A stretch of 64,000 nt of DNA from JACMLX01 sp040384325 (GTDB lineage Bacteria > Gemmatimonadota > Gemmatimonadetes > Gemmatimonadales > Gemmatimonadaceae). Position 1 is the first letter of the stretch, and each line of letters begins with the position of its first letter. Of this stretch, positions 42,341 through 51,008 are shown one piece after another. Both the position numbers and the translations under genes were made by a program. The stretch lies in the NCBI GenBank assembly GCA_040384325.1, contig JAZKJL010000004.1:248001-312000 (forward strand). The letters are read 5' to 3'. The notes beneath the pieces were generated by a model that saw only the letters and a list, made by a program, of their open reading frames with translations, searched no databases and had not been told where the DNA came from.

Positions 42341-43054
42341 TCACAGCGGTGGGGGCACTTCCCCCATCTCCAGCAACATCGTCAGCATCCGCTTGATCTC
42401 GGTGGACTGATCCACCTCGACGTCGGCGGCGAACTTGAAGACCGTTTCGTCCTGTCCGGCACCCTGCGAGCCGAAAAGGTTGCGGACCATCGAGACGGCG
42501 CCCCGATGGTGCTGCATCATGTAGATCAGGAACAGCTTGTCGAACTGCGCGCCGCGGGCGCCATCCAGTTCCTTGAGCTGGACGTCGGTCAGCATGCCGG
42601 GCATGGCGGCCATGCCGGCCATGTCATGCCCCATGTCGTGTCCGGCGTGTGCGCCCGATGCAGCGGCCGCCGTCGCCCCTGCGCGCACGGTGCCGTTCGA
42701 GTCCACGATCATCGGATCCTGGTTGCGGTCGCGCAGCCAGTTCTGCATCAGGTTGATCTCGTCGGTCTGCGCATTGATGATGCGCGCCGTGAGCCGCTGC
42801 ACCGCCGGCGATGCGCCGTGCGTCGGCGCCCAGCGCGAGATCTGGATGGCCTGGGCATGATGATGGATCATGCCGCTCATGAAGTCGATGTCCGCCTTCG
42901 TGTACGGATAGCGCAGCGAATCGGCTTTGGCACGCGCCGTGGCGCCGGCCTGGCCCATCACGAACTCCTCGCGCGGGGCACGGGCGGCACCTCCACAGGC
43001 GCCGAGAATCAGCGTGGAGGCCAACGCGAGCGCGGAAAGTCGGGGAGCGGTCAT
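42341..43054 (-). CDS. DUF305 lipoprotein (copy 2)
   Basis: 237 aa from ATG 43054. Another ATG at 43087 is in frame but precedes the signal. Lipobox LGAC in LALASTLILGACGG. Two DUF305 halves: FMSGMIHHHAQAIQIS and FLIYMMQHHRGAVSMV, each with a run of two or three His residues, and between them the His/Met-rich AGHDMGHDMAGMAAMPGM. This linker is metal-binding in character (inference). It precedes the LVIVD gene, repeating the order of the module at 32732-35210, but both products are lipoproteins here. Confidence 0.85.
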   Translation of the reverse strand: MTAPRLSALALASTLILGACGGAARAPREEFVMGQAGATARAKADSLRYPYTKADIDFMSGMIHHHAQAIQISRWAPTHGASPAVQRLTARIINAQTDEINLMQNWLRDRNQDPMIVDSNGTVRAGATAAAASGAHAGHDMGHDMAGMAAMPGMLTDVQLKELDGARGAQFDKLFLIYMMQHHRGAVSMVRNLFGSQGAGQDETVFKFAADVEVDQSTEIKRMLTMLLEMGEVPPPL

Positions 43055-43382
43055 GCTGGCGGTGCGATCGAAGGGGTGAGCCGACACCGTCGCTGCCGGA
43101 TGTCGGGCGCAGGGAAAGCTACCGGGTCGCCCGGGCGCGAGGGAGAAGTCCGACTACCACGGGTGATACCACCGTCGGTGGCCGCAGGTGTCACCGGCGC
43201 ACCAGCGTCCTTGTGAGCTGTTCGCCCGGGTCTACGCAGGCGGATGCAGTCTGGTGTCGCACGGCAGTGAGCGGGGCGATATTGGCCCCTGAACGCACCT
43301 GCCGGCGTGGTTCAGGCTGCCCGGCAGGGACCGCCCCACCCGACGCGCGCCGCACGCCATCCCTTCCGCCCCGGATCTTCCG

Positions 43383-44930
43383 ATGCCCGTCACCGCCTCT
43401 CGCCTGCTGCGCGATTGCCTGCCGGCCCTCTGGCTGGCCTGCGTGGCACCCTCGCTGGCGGCCCAGGCCACGCCAGCCTCGGTGAAGGCGTGGCGCGCGG
43501 CGCACGAGCGGCAGATCGTGGAGGAGCTGATCCAGCTGGTGGCGGTGCCGAACGTGGCGCGCAACAACGCGGACATGCGGGCCAACGCGACCCTCCTGAC
43601 GCAGCTGTTTCAGCGCCGCGGCTTCACGGTGCAGGCGAGCCGCGATTCCACCGCCCCGGTGCTCCTCGCCACTCTCGCCGCCACACATCCACGTGGCACG
43701 CTCACCTTCTACATCCACTACGACGGCCAACCGGTGGAGGCGAAGGAATGGACGTCGTGCGGTCCGTTCGCGCCCTGCCTGATCGGCGCCAGCGGACCGG
43801 TGCCCATCACCGCCGACACGAAGTTCGACCCGGCGTGGCGCGTGTTCGGTCGCTCGGCGTCCGACGACAAGGGCCCGATCGTCGCGCTGCTCAATGCGGT
43901 GGACGCACTGAAGGCCACCGGTCGCGGGCCGGAGTGGAACCTGAAGGTGGTGCTGGACGGCCAGGAAGAGGCGGGCTCGGCGAATTTCATCCGCTACGTC
44001 GCCGAGCAGGGCCAGCAGCTGACTGCCGACCTCGTGATCACGCTTGACGGGCCTCGGCATCCGAGCACGCGTCCCACCATGTATTACGGCGTGCGTGGCG
44101 GTGCCGGGTTGACGCTCACCGTCTTCACCGCCCGCATGGACCTGCACAGCGGCAACTACGGCAACTGGGCGCCCGATCCATCGATGCGCCTCGGCCGGCT
44201 GCTGGCGAGCATGAAGGACGACGACGGGCGCGTGACCATCGACGGTTTCTACGACAGCGTGACGCCGCTCACGCCCACCGAGCGTTCGGCACTTGACGCC
44301 ATGCCGGATGTGGAGGCGATGCTGGCGACCGATTTCGGCATCGCGCAGCCGGAGCGGCGCGGCTCGCGCCTCGAGGAGAAGCTGAACCAACCGACGCTGA
44401 ACGTGCTGGCGATGGACGCGGGCGGCGGAACCAAGGCACCCGCGCGCACCGCCATTCCGGCCTACGCCACCGCACGTCTCGCGATGCGCCTGGTGCAGGG
44501 CATCGACCCGGTACGTCAGGTGGACCTCGTCATCGCGCACGTGCGAAAGCAGGGCTACACGGTGGTCATCGATCGCGATCCCACCGACGCCGAGCGACGC
44601 GCGCATCGGCTGCTGGCGCGGATCGATCGCGGGCGCGGCACGGCGGCGGCGCGGGTGTCGATGGACATGCCGCTGGCCCGCGGCGTCGTGGCCGCGTTGA
44701 CGCGCGACGGAGTGGCACCGGTGCAACTGCCGACGCTCGGCGGCAGCATGCCGTTCGCCGAATTCAGCGAGACGCTCAAGTTGCCGACGGTGGGTGTGTC
44801 GCTGGTGAACCACGACAACAACCAGCACGGTCCGGATGAAAACATCCGGCTCCGCAACCTGTTCGAAGGTGTGGAGCTGCTGGCCGCCATCATGACGATG
44901 CCGAAGACGAACGCACCGCCGCTGCCGTGA
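43383..44930 (+). CDS. Secreted M20/M25/M40 family metallo-hydrolase
   Basis: 515 aa. Signal peptide about residues 1-26 (LPALWLACVAPSLAAQ). Zinc site: YIHYDGQPVE (His112, Asp114), GRSASDDKGPI (bridging Asp) and DGQEEAGSANF (Glu-Glu). The dimerisation domain follows with LHSGNYGNWAPDP, and the last ligand is His in VNHDNNQHGPDENIRL. It resembles the dipeptidase-like M20 proteins with a YDVQP-type motif. Likely an extracytoplasmic di- or carboxypeptidase. The shared upstream region with the divergent DUF305 gene is 328 nt and holds only a weak hairpin (43163-43195). Confidence 0.9.
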   Translation: MPVTASRLLRDCLPALWLACVAPSLAAQATPASVKAWRAAHERQIVEELIQLVAVPNVARNNADMRANATLLTQLFQRRGFTVQASRDSTAPVLLATLAATHPRGTLTFYIHYDGQPVEAKEWTSCGPFAPCLIGASGPVPITADTKFDPAWRVFGRSASDDKGPIVALLNAVDALKATGRGPEWNLKVVLDGQEEAGSANFIRYVAEQGQQLTADLVITLDGPRHPSTRPTMYYGVRGGAGLTLTVFTARMDLHSGNYGNWAPDPSMRLGRLLASMKDDDGRVTIDGFYDSVTPLTPTERSALDAMPDVEAMLATDFGIAQPERRGSRLEEKLNQPTLNVLAMDAGGGTKAPARTAIPAYATARLAMRLVQGIDPVRQVDLVIAHVRKQGYTVVIDRDPTDAERRAHRLLARIDRGRGTAAARVSMDMPLARGVVAALTRDGVAPVQLPTLGGSMPFAEFSETLKLPTVGVSLVNHDNNQHGPDENIRLRNLFEGVELLAAIMTMPKTNAPPLP

Positions 44931-44948
44931 TGTAGCAGGCTCGCCGGT

Positions 44949-44972
44949 CGCGCCATGAAACACGGTGGCGCG
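44949..44972. terminator. Possible terminator after the M20 gene
   Basis: CGCGCC (44949-44954) and GGCGCG (44967-44972) form a 6-bp stem with a 12-nt loop, 19 nt after the stop. No T-run. Confidence 0.35.
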
Positions 44973-45046
44973 ATATGTCACAGCGCAGCTCGCTGTCCCG
45001 CGCGAGATGGCCGTGGGAACGACGATCGGGCTCTGGACGACGGCGT

Positions 45047-45075
45047 TTGACACCTTCCGGGCCGCGGGATATCGT
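45047..45075 (+). promoter_or_regulatory. Candidate sigma70 promoter of the susCD operon
   Basis: TTGACA (45047-45052), a 17-nt spacer and TATCGT (45070-45075) lie about 240 nt before the susC ATG. The 382-nt gap before susC has no other gene I can support. If used, this promoter gives a long leader of unknown purpose. Confidence 0.5.
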
Positions 45076-45312
45076 GGCTGCGTTCTGGACAGGCGCGTCT
45101 CGCGCAACGCACGGCATCGTACAACAGCGCTGCTAATTGTCCATCGATCACCAAAGACGGGCGGCCCACACCGGGCTGGTCCGCGACAGGCCGCTCACAC
45201 TGCTGCGTCGCGCCGCAGCGTCCATGACGGCCGCACCGCTCGCCTCCCCCACGGCGCTTCGCGACGTGCACAGCGGTGGCGACCTCCCCGCACTCCACAC
45301 CCGGAACGAGGC

Positions 45313-48300
45313 ATGATGACCAGACGAGTGCTTGCACTCCTGCTTGGCAGTGGCCTGCTGACGTCGCTGGCCGCAGCGCAGCAGAAAACGGTGACCGGCA
45401 ACGTGTCACGCGAAGGCGGCGTCCCGCTCGCCGGTGTCACCGTCACCGTGCGCGGTACGCCGGTGACGACGTCCACCAACGGCGCCGGTGACTTCACGAT
45501 CCGCGCCGCGGAAGGGCAGGTGCTGCAGTTCCGGCGCATCGGCTACCTGCCGCGCGAGCGGACGGTGGGCACCGAGAACGCCATCCGCGTGGAACTCGAA
45601 AACACGGCCACCGGGCTCGATCGGGTGGTGGTCACGGCGCTCGGACAGGAGACCGTGCAACGCAACCTCGGCACCTCGCAGCAGACGGTGCAGGGCGCCG
45701 ACATCGCGCAGACGGGGCGTGAGAACTTCGTCAACTCGCTGCAGGGCCGGGTGGCCGGTGTGGAAGTCACAAGCACCTCCGGCGTGCCTGGCGCCTCGGC
45801 GTCGATCACCATCCGCGGCGTCAGCTCGATCAGCAGCAGCAACCAGCCGCTGATGGTCATCGACGGCCTGCCGATGGACAACAAGACCATGAACACCGGC
45901 GTGCTGGCTTCCGACGCACCGGGCTCCACCACCGCGTTCAGCAATCGTGGCCTCGACTTCACCAATCGCGCCGCCGACATCGATCCGGACAACATCGAGA
46001 GCATGGTGGTGCTGAAGGGCCCGGAGGCCTCGGCGCTCTACGGCATCGATGCGGCCAACGGCGCGATCGTGATCACCACCAAGCGCGGGCGCGTCGGCGG
46101 CGGGCTGGAATACAGCAACCGCTTCCGCATCGACCGCACGCGTGCGCGTCCCACGCTGCAGCGCACGTACGGGCCCACCACCGTGGCCGGCAACACGCAG
46201 GGCGCCTTCTCCTACTTCGGCGCACCGTATCCCGACACGACGCAGTTCTTCGATAACATCGACGGCTTCTTCCAGCCCGCCTTCACGCAGCACCACAGCC
46301 TCGCCTTCAGCGGCGCCTCGGCCGACAGCAAGCTGAATTACCGGTTGTCGATGGCGGCCGACAATCAGGGCAGCGTGATCCCGAACTCGGATTACCGGCG
46401 CATCAACCTGACCGGCGCCACGCAGGCGCAGGTCACCAATTGGTTGCGTGCGGACCTGACGCTCCAGTACGCGCAGTCCGACAACACGCAGGTGTACAAG
46501 GGTGACAGCGGTCCGCTGATCGGCCTGCTGCTCTGGCCGCAGACCGATGACGCGAGCGACTTCCTGACGCCGGCCGGCACGCGTCGCCGGATCACACAGC
46601 TCTCGGCGGCCGGTGAGGTGGATAACCCGTACTTCAACGTGCTGCGGAACGGCATCAAGTCCACCAACGGGCGCCTGATCGCGAACCTCGGCCTCGTGCT
46701 GACGCCATTCTCGTGGGGGAACATCCGGACCAACATCGGCTCGGATGGCTACACCAACGAGAACGAGATCCTGCGGCACCCGGAGAGTGCGTACGGGAAC
46801 ACGAACAACGGTATCCTCGACCTCGCGACCGACGTCACCCGCAACATCAACGCCCAGACGCTGCTGAACATCAACCAGCGATCGCTGGGTGGTCTGTTCA
46901 CGATCAGCGGGCTGGCGGGCAACCTGATCTCGGACCTGCGCTCCCAGACCAACGCGCTTCGCGGGCAGGATTTCCTCGACCCGAACTTCGTCTCGATCAA
47001 CAACACCAACTCGCGCACCAACCGCACCACGCTGGCGCAGCGTCGGTTGATCAGCTTCTTCGGGCAGGCCACACTCGGTTTCCGCGACTACCTCTACGTG
47101 AACGTGACCGGTCGCAACGACTGGACCTCCACGATTCCCGAGGATCGCAATTCGTTCTTCTATCCGTCACTGTCCACCAGCTTCATCTTCTCCGACGCCT
47201 TCCCGTCGCTGGGCAAGGTGATGACGGGCAAGCTGCGCGCGGCGTATGCGGAAGTGGGCAAGGACGCCCGGCCGTACGCGTACCGCCCGTCGCTGGAGTA
47301 CAAGACGTCGTCCAACGGCGGCTACGGCTACGGGTTCACCGGCCCGAACCTGAACCTCAAGCCCGAGTTCGCGCGCTCGTACGAGTTCGGCACAGAACTG
47401 AGCTTCCTGCAGGACCGCCTCGGCCTCGACATCACCTGGTATCGCAAGCAGACGCGTGACCAGATCGTGAACGACATTCGCGGCAGCTACGGCACCGGCT
47501 TCATCCTGTTCAACCTGAACGGCGCCGTCACCCGCAACGAAGGCACCGAGATCACGCTGCGTGCACGTCCGCGACTGACGCGTGACTTCTCGTGGGACGT
47601 GCTGGCCAACTTCGAGCGCGCCCGCGGTCGCGTGCTGCAGCTGCCCAATGCGCTGCCGGAGTCGTACGTCTCCGACACCTGGCTGTTCGGCAACGTGCGC
47701 AACGGCACGGCGCCGGGACTGTCCACTCGCTCGCTCACCGGCCTGTTCTACCTGAAGAACAATGCCGGCAAGCTGCTGATCGACCCGACCACGGGCCTGC
47801 CGCTCCGCTCCACCTCGTTCATCGACGCCGGCTACGATCGCCAGCCCGATTTCACTGTCGGTCTCACCAACACGTTCCGCTACAAGCGGATGTCACTGAA
47901 CTTCCTGCTCGACTTCCGGAAGGGCGGCGACGTGTTCAACGCCACCGAGCAGTTCCTCACCTCGCGTGGGCTCACCGAACGCACGCTCGATCGAGATCAG
48001 CCACGGGTCCTGGATGGCGTGCTGCGTGACGGCAAGGAGAACAGCGCCACGCCCACGGTCAACAGCATCGTGGTGCTGCCCTCGGCGCAGACGGCCTACT
48101 ACACCGCCATCAGCGACGAGCTGTTCATCGAGCGTGACATCAACTGGGTGCGCCTGCGTGACGTCACGCTGCGCTACGCGTTGCCCGGCAAGTTCCTGAT
48201 GGCGCGCGATGCCAGCGCCTACATCACGGGCACGGATCTCTTCCTGCTATCGAACTACACCGGCCTCGATCCGGTCGTGAACGGCAACACGGCCGCCGTC

Positions 48301-48384
48301 GGCGGGTCCGGCGCCACCGGCATCGACTACGGCAACTTCCCCCTGCCGCGCGGTTTCGCGTTCGGCCTCACGGTGAGGTACTGA
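45313..48384 (+). CDS. SusC/RagA family TonB-linked outer-membrane receptor
   Basis: 1023 aa from ATG 45313 (GAGG before it). Signal peptide about residues 1-22 (LALLLGSGLLTSLAAAQ). A carboxypeptidase-regulatory-like domain (TVTGNVSREGGVPLAGVTVTVRG) is followed by the plug (about 110-230, SLQGRVAGVEVTSTSGVPG, GVSSISSSNQPLMVIDG, VLKGPEASALYG). The 22-strand barrel runs to the C-terminal aromatic Tyr (FGLTVRY). SusC proteins import large ligands such as glycans or peptides together with a SusD lipoprotein, using TonB energy. SusD follows after 2 nt. Confidence 0.93.
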   Translation: MMTRRVLALLLGSGLLTSLAAAQQKTVTGNVSREGGVPLAGVTVTVRGTPVTTSTNGAGDFTIRAAEGQVLQFRRIGYLPRERTVGTENAIRVELENTATGLDRVVVTALGQETVQRNLGTSQQTVQGADIAQTGRENFVNSLQGRVAGVEVTSTSGVPGASASITIRGVSSISSSNQPLMVIDGLPMDNKTMNTGVLASDAPGSTTAFSNRGLDFTNRAADIDPDNIESMVVLKGPEASALYGIDAANGAIVITTKRGRVGGGLEYSNRFRIDRTRARPTLQRTYGPTTVAGNTQGAFSYFGAPYPDTTQFFDNIDGFFQPAFTQHHSLAFSGASADSKLNYRLSMAADNQGSVIPNSDYRRINLTGATQAQVTNWLRADLTLQYAQSDNTQVYKGDSGPLIGLLLWPQTDDASDFLTPAGTRRRITQLSAAGEVDNPYFNVLRNGIKSTNGRLIANLGLVLTPFSWGNIRTNIGSDGYTNENEILRHPESAYGNTNNGILDLATDVTRNINAQTLLNINQRSLGGLFTISGLAGNLISDLRSQTNALRGQDFLDPNFVSINNTNSRTNRTTLAQRRLISFFGQATLGFRDYLYVNVTGRNDWTSTIPEDRNSFFYPSLSTSFIFSDAFPSLGKVMTGKLRAAYAEVGKDARPYAYRPSLEYKTSSNGGYGYGFTGPNLNLKPEFARSYEFGTELSFLQDRLGLDITWYRKQTRDQIVNDIRGSYGTGFILFNLNGAVTRNEGTEITLRARPRLTRDFSWDVLANFERARGRVLQLPNALPESYVSDTWLFGNVRNGTAPGLSTRSLTGLFYLKNNAGKLLIDPTTGLPLRSTSFIDAGYDRQPDFTVGLTNTFRYKRMSLNFLLDFRKGGDVFNATEQFLTSRGLTERTLDRDQPRVLDGVLRDGKENSATPTVNSIVVLPSAQTAYYTAISDELFIERDINWVRLRDVTLRYALPGKFLMARDASAYITGTDLFLLSNYTGLDPVVNGNTAAVGGSGATGIDYGNFPLPRGFAFGLTVRY

Positions 48385-48386
48385 CC

Positions 48387-50021
48387 ATGTTGCGCCTCCT
48401 CACCCGGCGCCTGCGCCGCACGATGGAATCCACGATGTCCACCACACGGGTCTTCACCCGCGCTCGTCTTGCGCTGCTGGGCGGCGTGCTGCTGCTCCCC
48501 GCCGGCTGCAAGGACTTCCTCGACGTCAACACCAACCCGAACGGTCCACAGGAAGTGTCGGCCAACCTGTACCTGGCGCCGATGCTGCACTGGATGATCA
48601 CGTCACCGGCGGCTGAGGGACGGTTCGTCGGTCGCTACGCGCAGGAATGGACGCTTCCCGGCACCAGCCTCTCGACCTGGGATCGCATGGGGTACGATCC
48701 ATCCAGCGACAACGGTGGCCAGCAGTGGCGCGACGTGTATTTCGTGCTTGGCCAGAACCTGGTGGACATGAGCACCAAGGCCGAGGCGGAGGAGCGCTGG
48801 GACCTGCTCGGCGTCGCCAAGATCCTGAAGGCCTGGGGCTGGCAGGTGACCACCGACCTGCACGGCGAGATCATCATCAAGGAAGCGATCGATCAGACCA
48901 AGTTCAGCTTCAACTACGACACGCAGGAGTTCGCGTACGAGGAGGTGCAGCGCCTGCTCACCGAGGCCATCACGTTGCTGCAGCGCAGCGACGGCGCGGT
49001 GGACCAGGCGTACCTGGCGCGCACCGACAAGATCTACAACGGTGACCGGACGAAGTGGCTCAAGCTGGCCTACGGCATGCTGGCCCTGAACCTCAACCAC
49101 TACTCCAACAAGCCGTCGTACAAGCCGGACTCGGTGATCGCGCTGGTCGATCGCTCGTTCTCCAGCAACGCCGACGACCCGCTGCTGACCTACCCCGCCA
49201 CGCAGAACGACGACATCAACTTCTACGGCCGGACCCGCAACAACATGACGGGCTACCGTCCCACGCGGTTCGTCGTCAACCTGCTCAACGGCACGTCGCT
49301 GGGTGGTGGTGTCGATCCGCGGATGAGCCGCATGATCGCCCCCGCTCCCGATGGCGTGTACCGTGGCCTGGATGTCAACGTGGTCGGCTTCGGCGCACTC
49401 ACCGTCCCGCAGCAGCCGAACAACCTGCACGGATACGCCGGCACCGGTGGCTTGCAGGTGCCTGGACGGTACCTGTTCGACGACAAGGCGAAGATGCCGC
49501 TGATGACCTACGCGCAGCTGCAGTTCATCAAGGCCGAGGCGGCGTACAAGCGGAACGACCGTGCGACGGCGCTGGTGGCGTATCGCAACGGCATCTCGTC
49601 GCACGTGGACTTCGTCAACGCGCGCAACCTCGACAACAACCAGTCGCCGACGCAGATCACGGCGGCGGAGAAGAGCGCACTGCTGGCGAACACCGCCATC
49701 GTCCCCACCTCGCCGGGGGCGCTGACGCTGACGATGATCATGTCGCAGAAGTACATCGCGCAGTGGGGCTGGGGGCACAACGAGATCTGGATGGACCTGC
49801 GCCGGTACAACTACACCGATCTCGATCCGGCCGGTGGTGCGCAGGTGTTCCCCGGTTTCGCGCCACCCACCAGCCTCTATCCGGACAACGGCAACAAGGT
49901 GGTCGAGCGAATCCGGCCCCGCTTCAACTCCGAATACGTGTGGAATCGCGCCGCCCTCGACGTCATCGGCGGGCTGGCGACCGATTATCACACCAAGTCA
50001 CTGTGGATCACCGAGCCCTGA
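48387..50021 (+). CDS. SusD/RagB family nutrient-binding lipoprotein
   Basis: 544 aa from ATG 48387, 2 nt after susC (ATG 48435 is an alternative that starts nearer the signal). Lipobox LPAGC in LLGGVLLLPAGCKDFLDVN, the usual SusD opening. TPR-type helices follow, and the C-terminal part has QKYIAQWGWGHNEIWMDLRRYNY, matching the SusD-like 2/RagB group. It caps the SusC barrel at the cell surface. Ligand not known. No glycoside hydrolase lies nearby, and the genes that follow are an amidase and a CocE-type hydrolase, so peptides or amides are more likely than glycans (inference). Confidence 0.92.
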   Translation: MLRLLTRRLRRTMESTMSTTRVFTRARLALLGGVLLLPAGCKDFLDVNTNPNGPQEVSANLYLAPMLHWMITSPAAEGRFVGRYAQEWTLPGTSLSTWDRMGYDPSSDNGGQQWRDVYFVLGQNLVDMSTKAEAEERWDLLGVAKILKAWGWQVTTDLHGEIIIKEAIDQTKFSFNYDTQEFAYEEVQRLLTEAITLLQRSDGAVDQAYLARTDKIYNGDRTKWLKLAYGMLALNLNHYSNKPSYKPDSVIALVDRSFSSNADDPLLTYPATQNDDINFYGRTRNNMTGYRPTRFVVNLLNGTSLGGGVDPRMSRMIAPAPDGVYRGLDVNVVGFGALTVPQQPNNLHGYAGTGGLQVPGRYLFDDKAKMPLMTYAQLQFIKAEAAYKRNDRATALVAYRNGISSHVDFVNARNLDNNQSPTQITAAEKSALLANTAIVPTSPGALTLTMIMSQKYIAQWGWGHNEIWMDLRRYNYTDLDPAGGAQVFPGFAPPTSLYPDNGNKVVERIRPRFNSEYVWNRAALDVIGGLATDYHTKSLWITEP

Positions 50022-50027
50022 CCCTTC

Positions 50028-50798
50028 ATGCGACTCCATAGACTCCTGGCGGTGCTGGTCGGCGCCGCGGCACTCTCGTCCTGCGAGAAGAATGGCGTGC
50101 AGGAACTCACCGGTGCGGCGCCCGGGGCGCGCATCCGCTTCTTCAACTTCGGCCTCAACGCACCGCAGCTCAACTTCTACGCCGGCGCGAACAAGGTGAC
50201 GGCGGTGAACTCGACCAGCGGTACCGAGGCGACGACCGGCATTGCGTATGGAGGTGTCGGCGCTGGGGGGTTCTACTCCTCGGTCACGCCGGGGCCGTAC
50301 GACCTCACCGGTCGCATCGCCGCCACGGTGGACAAGGACCTGGTCGTGTCCACGCTGAACGCCACCCTGGTCGACGGCAAGGCGTATTCGCTGTACACCA
50401 GTGGGCTGTACAACACGACCACCAAGCAGGTGGAAGCGTTCATCGTCGAGGACGACTACAGCCTCACGATCGACTTCACGCGGTCGTACGTGCGGTTCGT
50501 GAATGCGATCTACAACTCGCAGCCGATGACGCTGTACGTGAAGGACCGCGTCACGAACGTCGAGACGGTGATCACCGGGACGGTGCCGTACAAGGGGGCC
50601 AGCGCCTTCACGCCAGTGCCGAACGGTGTGTACGACCTGAGTGTCCGGCTGCCCGGTTCCTCCACCAGCACCATCGTCCGCACCGAGGTCTCTTTCTCGG
50701 CCGGCAAGGTGTACACGGTCAGCGCGCGTGGCGACATCACGGTGACCTCCACCACGGCCACCAACCGACCGTTCCTGGACAACACTGCCAACCAGTGA
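50028..50798 (+). CDS. DUF4397 domain lipoprotein
   Basis: 256 aa. Lipobox LSSC (AVLVGAAALSSCEKN). Two DUF4397-type beta-sandwich repeats: ARIRFFNFGLNAPQLNFYAG...VTPGPYDLTGRI and SYVRFVNAIYNSQPMTLYVK...VPNGVYDLSVRL. DUF4397 is a surface or cell-wall-associated sandwich domain of unknown role. It lies 6 nt after susD and before the terminator at 50839, so it is the third gene of the SusCD operon and may be an accessory surface binding protein. Confidence 0.85.
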   Translation: MRLHRLLAVLVGAAALSSCEKNGVQELTGAAPGARIRFFNFGLNAPQLNFYAGANKVTAVNSTSGTEATTGIAYGGVGAGGFYSSVTPGPYDLTGRIAATVDKDLVVSTLNATLVDGKAYSLYTSGLYNTTTKQVEAFIVEDDYSLTIDFTRSYVRFVNAIYNSQPMTLYVKDRVTNVETVITGTVPYKGASAFTPVPNGVYDLSVRLPGSSTSTIVRTEVSFSAGKVYTVSARGDITVTSTTATNRPFLDNTANQ

Positions 50799-50838
50799 TG
50801 CGTCGCGACTGACCACGTGCGGCGGAGTGGCCAAACGT

Positions 50839-50869
50839 CGAACGCCCCGGCCCCGTGCCGGGGCGTTCG
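50839..50869. terminator. Terminator of the susC-susD-DUF4397 operon
   Basis: A perfect 13-bp stem CGAACGCCCCGGC (50839-50851)/GCCGGGGCGTTCG (50857-50869) with loop CCCGT, 40 nt after the stop. TGTCTCC follows. Confidence 0.8.
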
Positions 50870-51008
50870 TGTCTCCGCTGACCGCCGACGTTGAATTCTC
50901 CCAACCTGGGCATCGGTCACGCTGTGCGGACTCGGCTGGCGCGGCGGCCAACGTCGGGCGAACATAGGGGATCACGTCCCCGTCCATGCCTGTCCCCAGG
51001 AGCACGCG

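Noticed and set aside
43162..43195. GGTGA/TCACC with inner CCACC/GGTGG as an operator for the divergent DUF305 and M20 genes
   Set aside because: Short and interrupted stems; no second copy near the other DUF305 gene was found, so a regulatory role is not supported.
44980..44996. ACAGCG/CGCTGT hairpin resembling the arm of the 15501 hairpin (GTCACAGCG)
   Set aside because: Only nine bases are shared and the arms differ beyond that; likely chance in GC-rich sequence.
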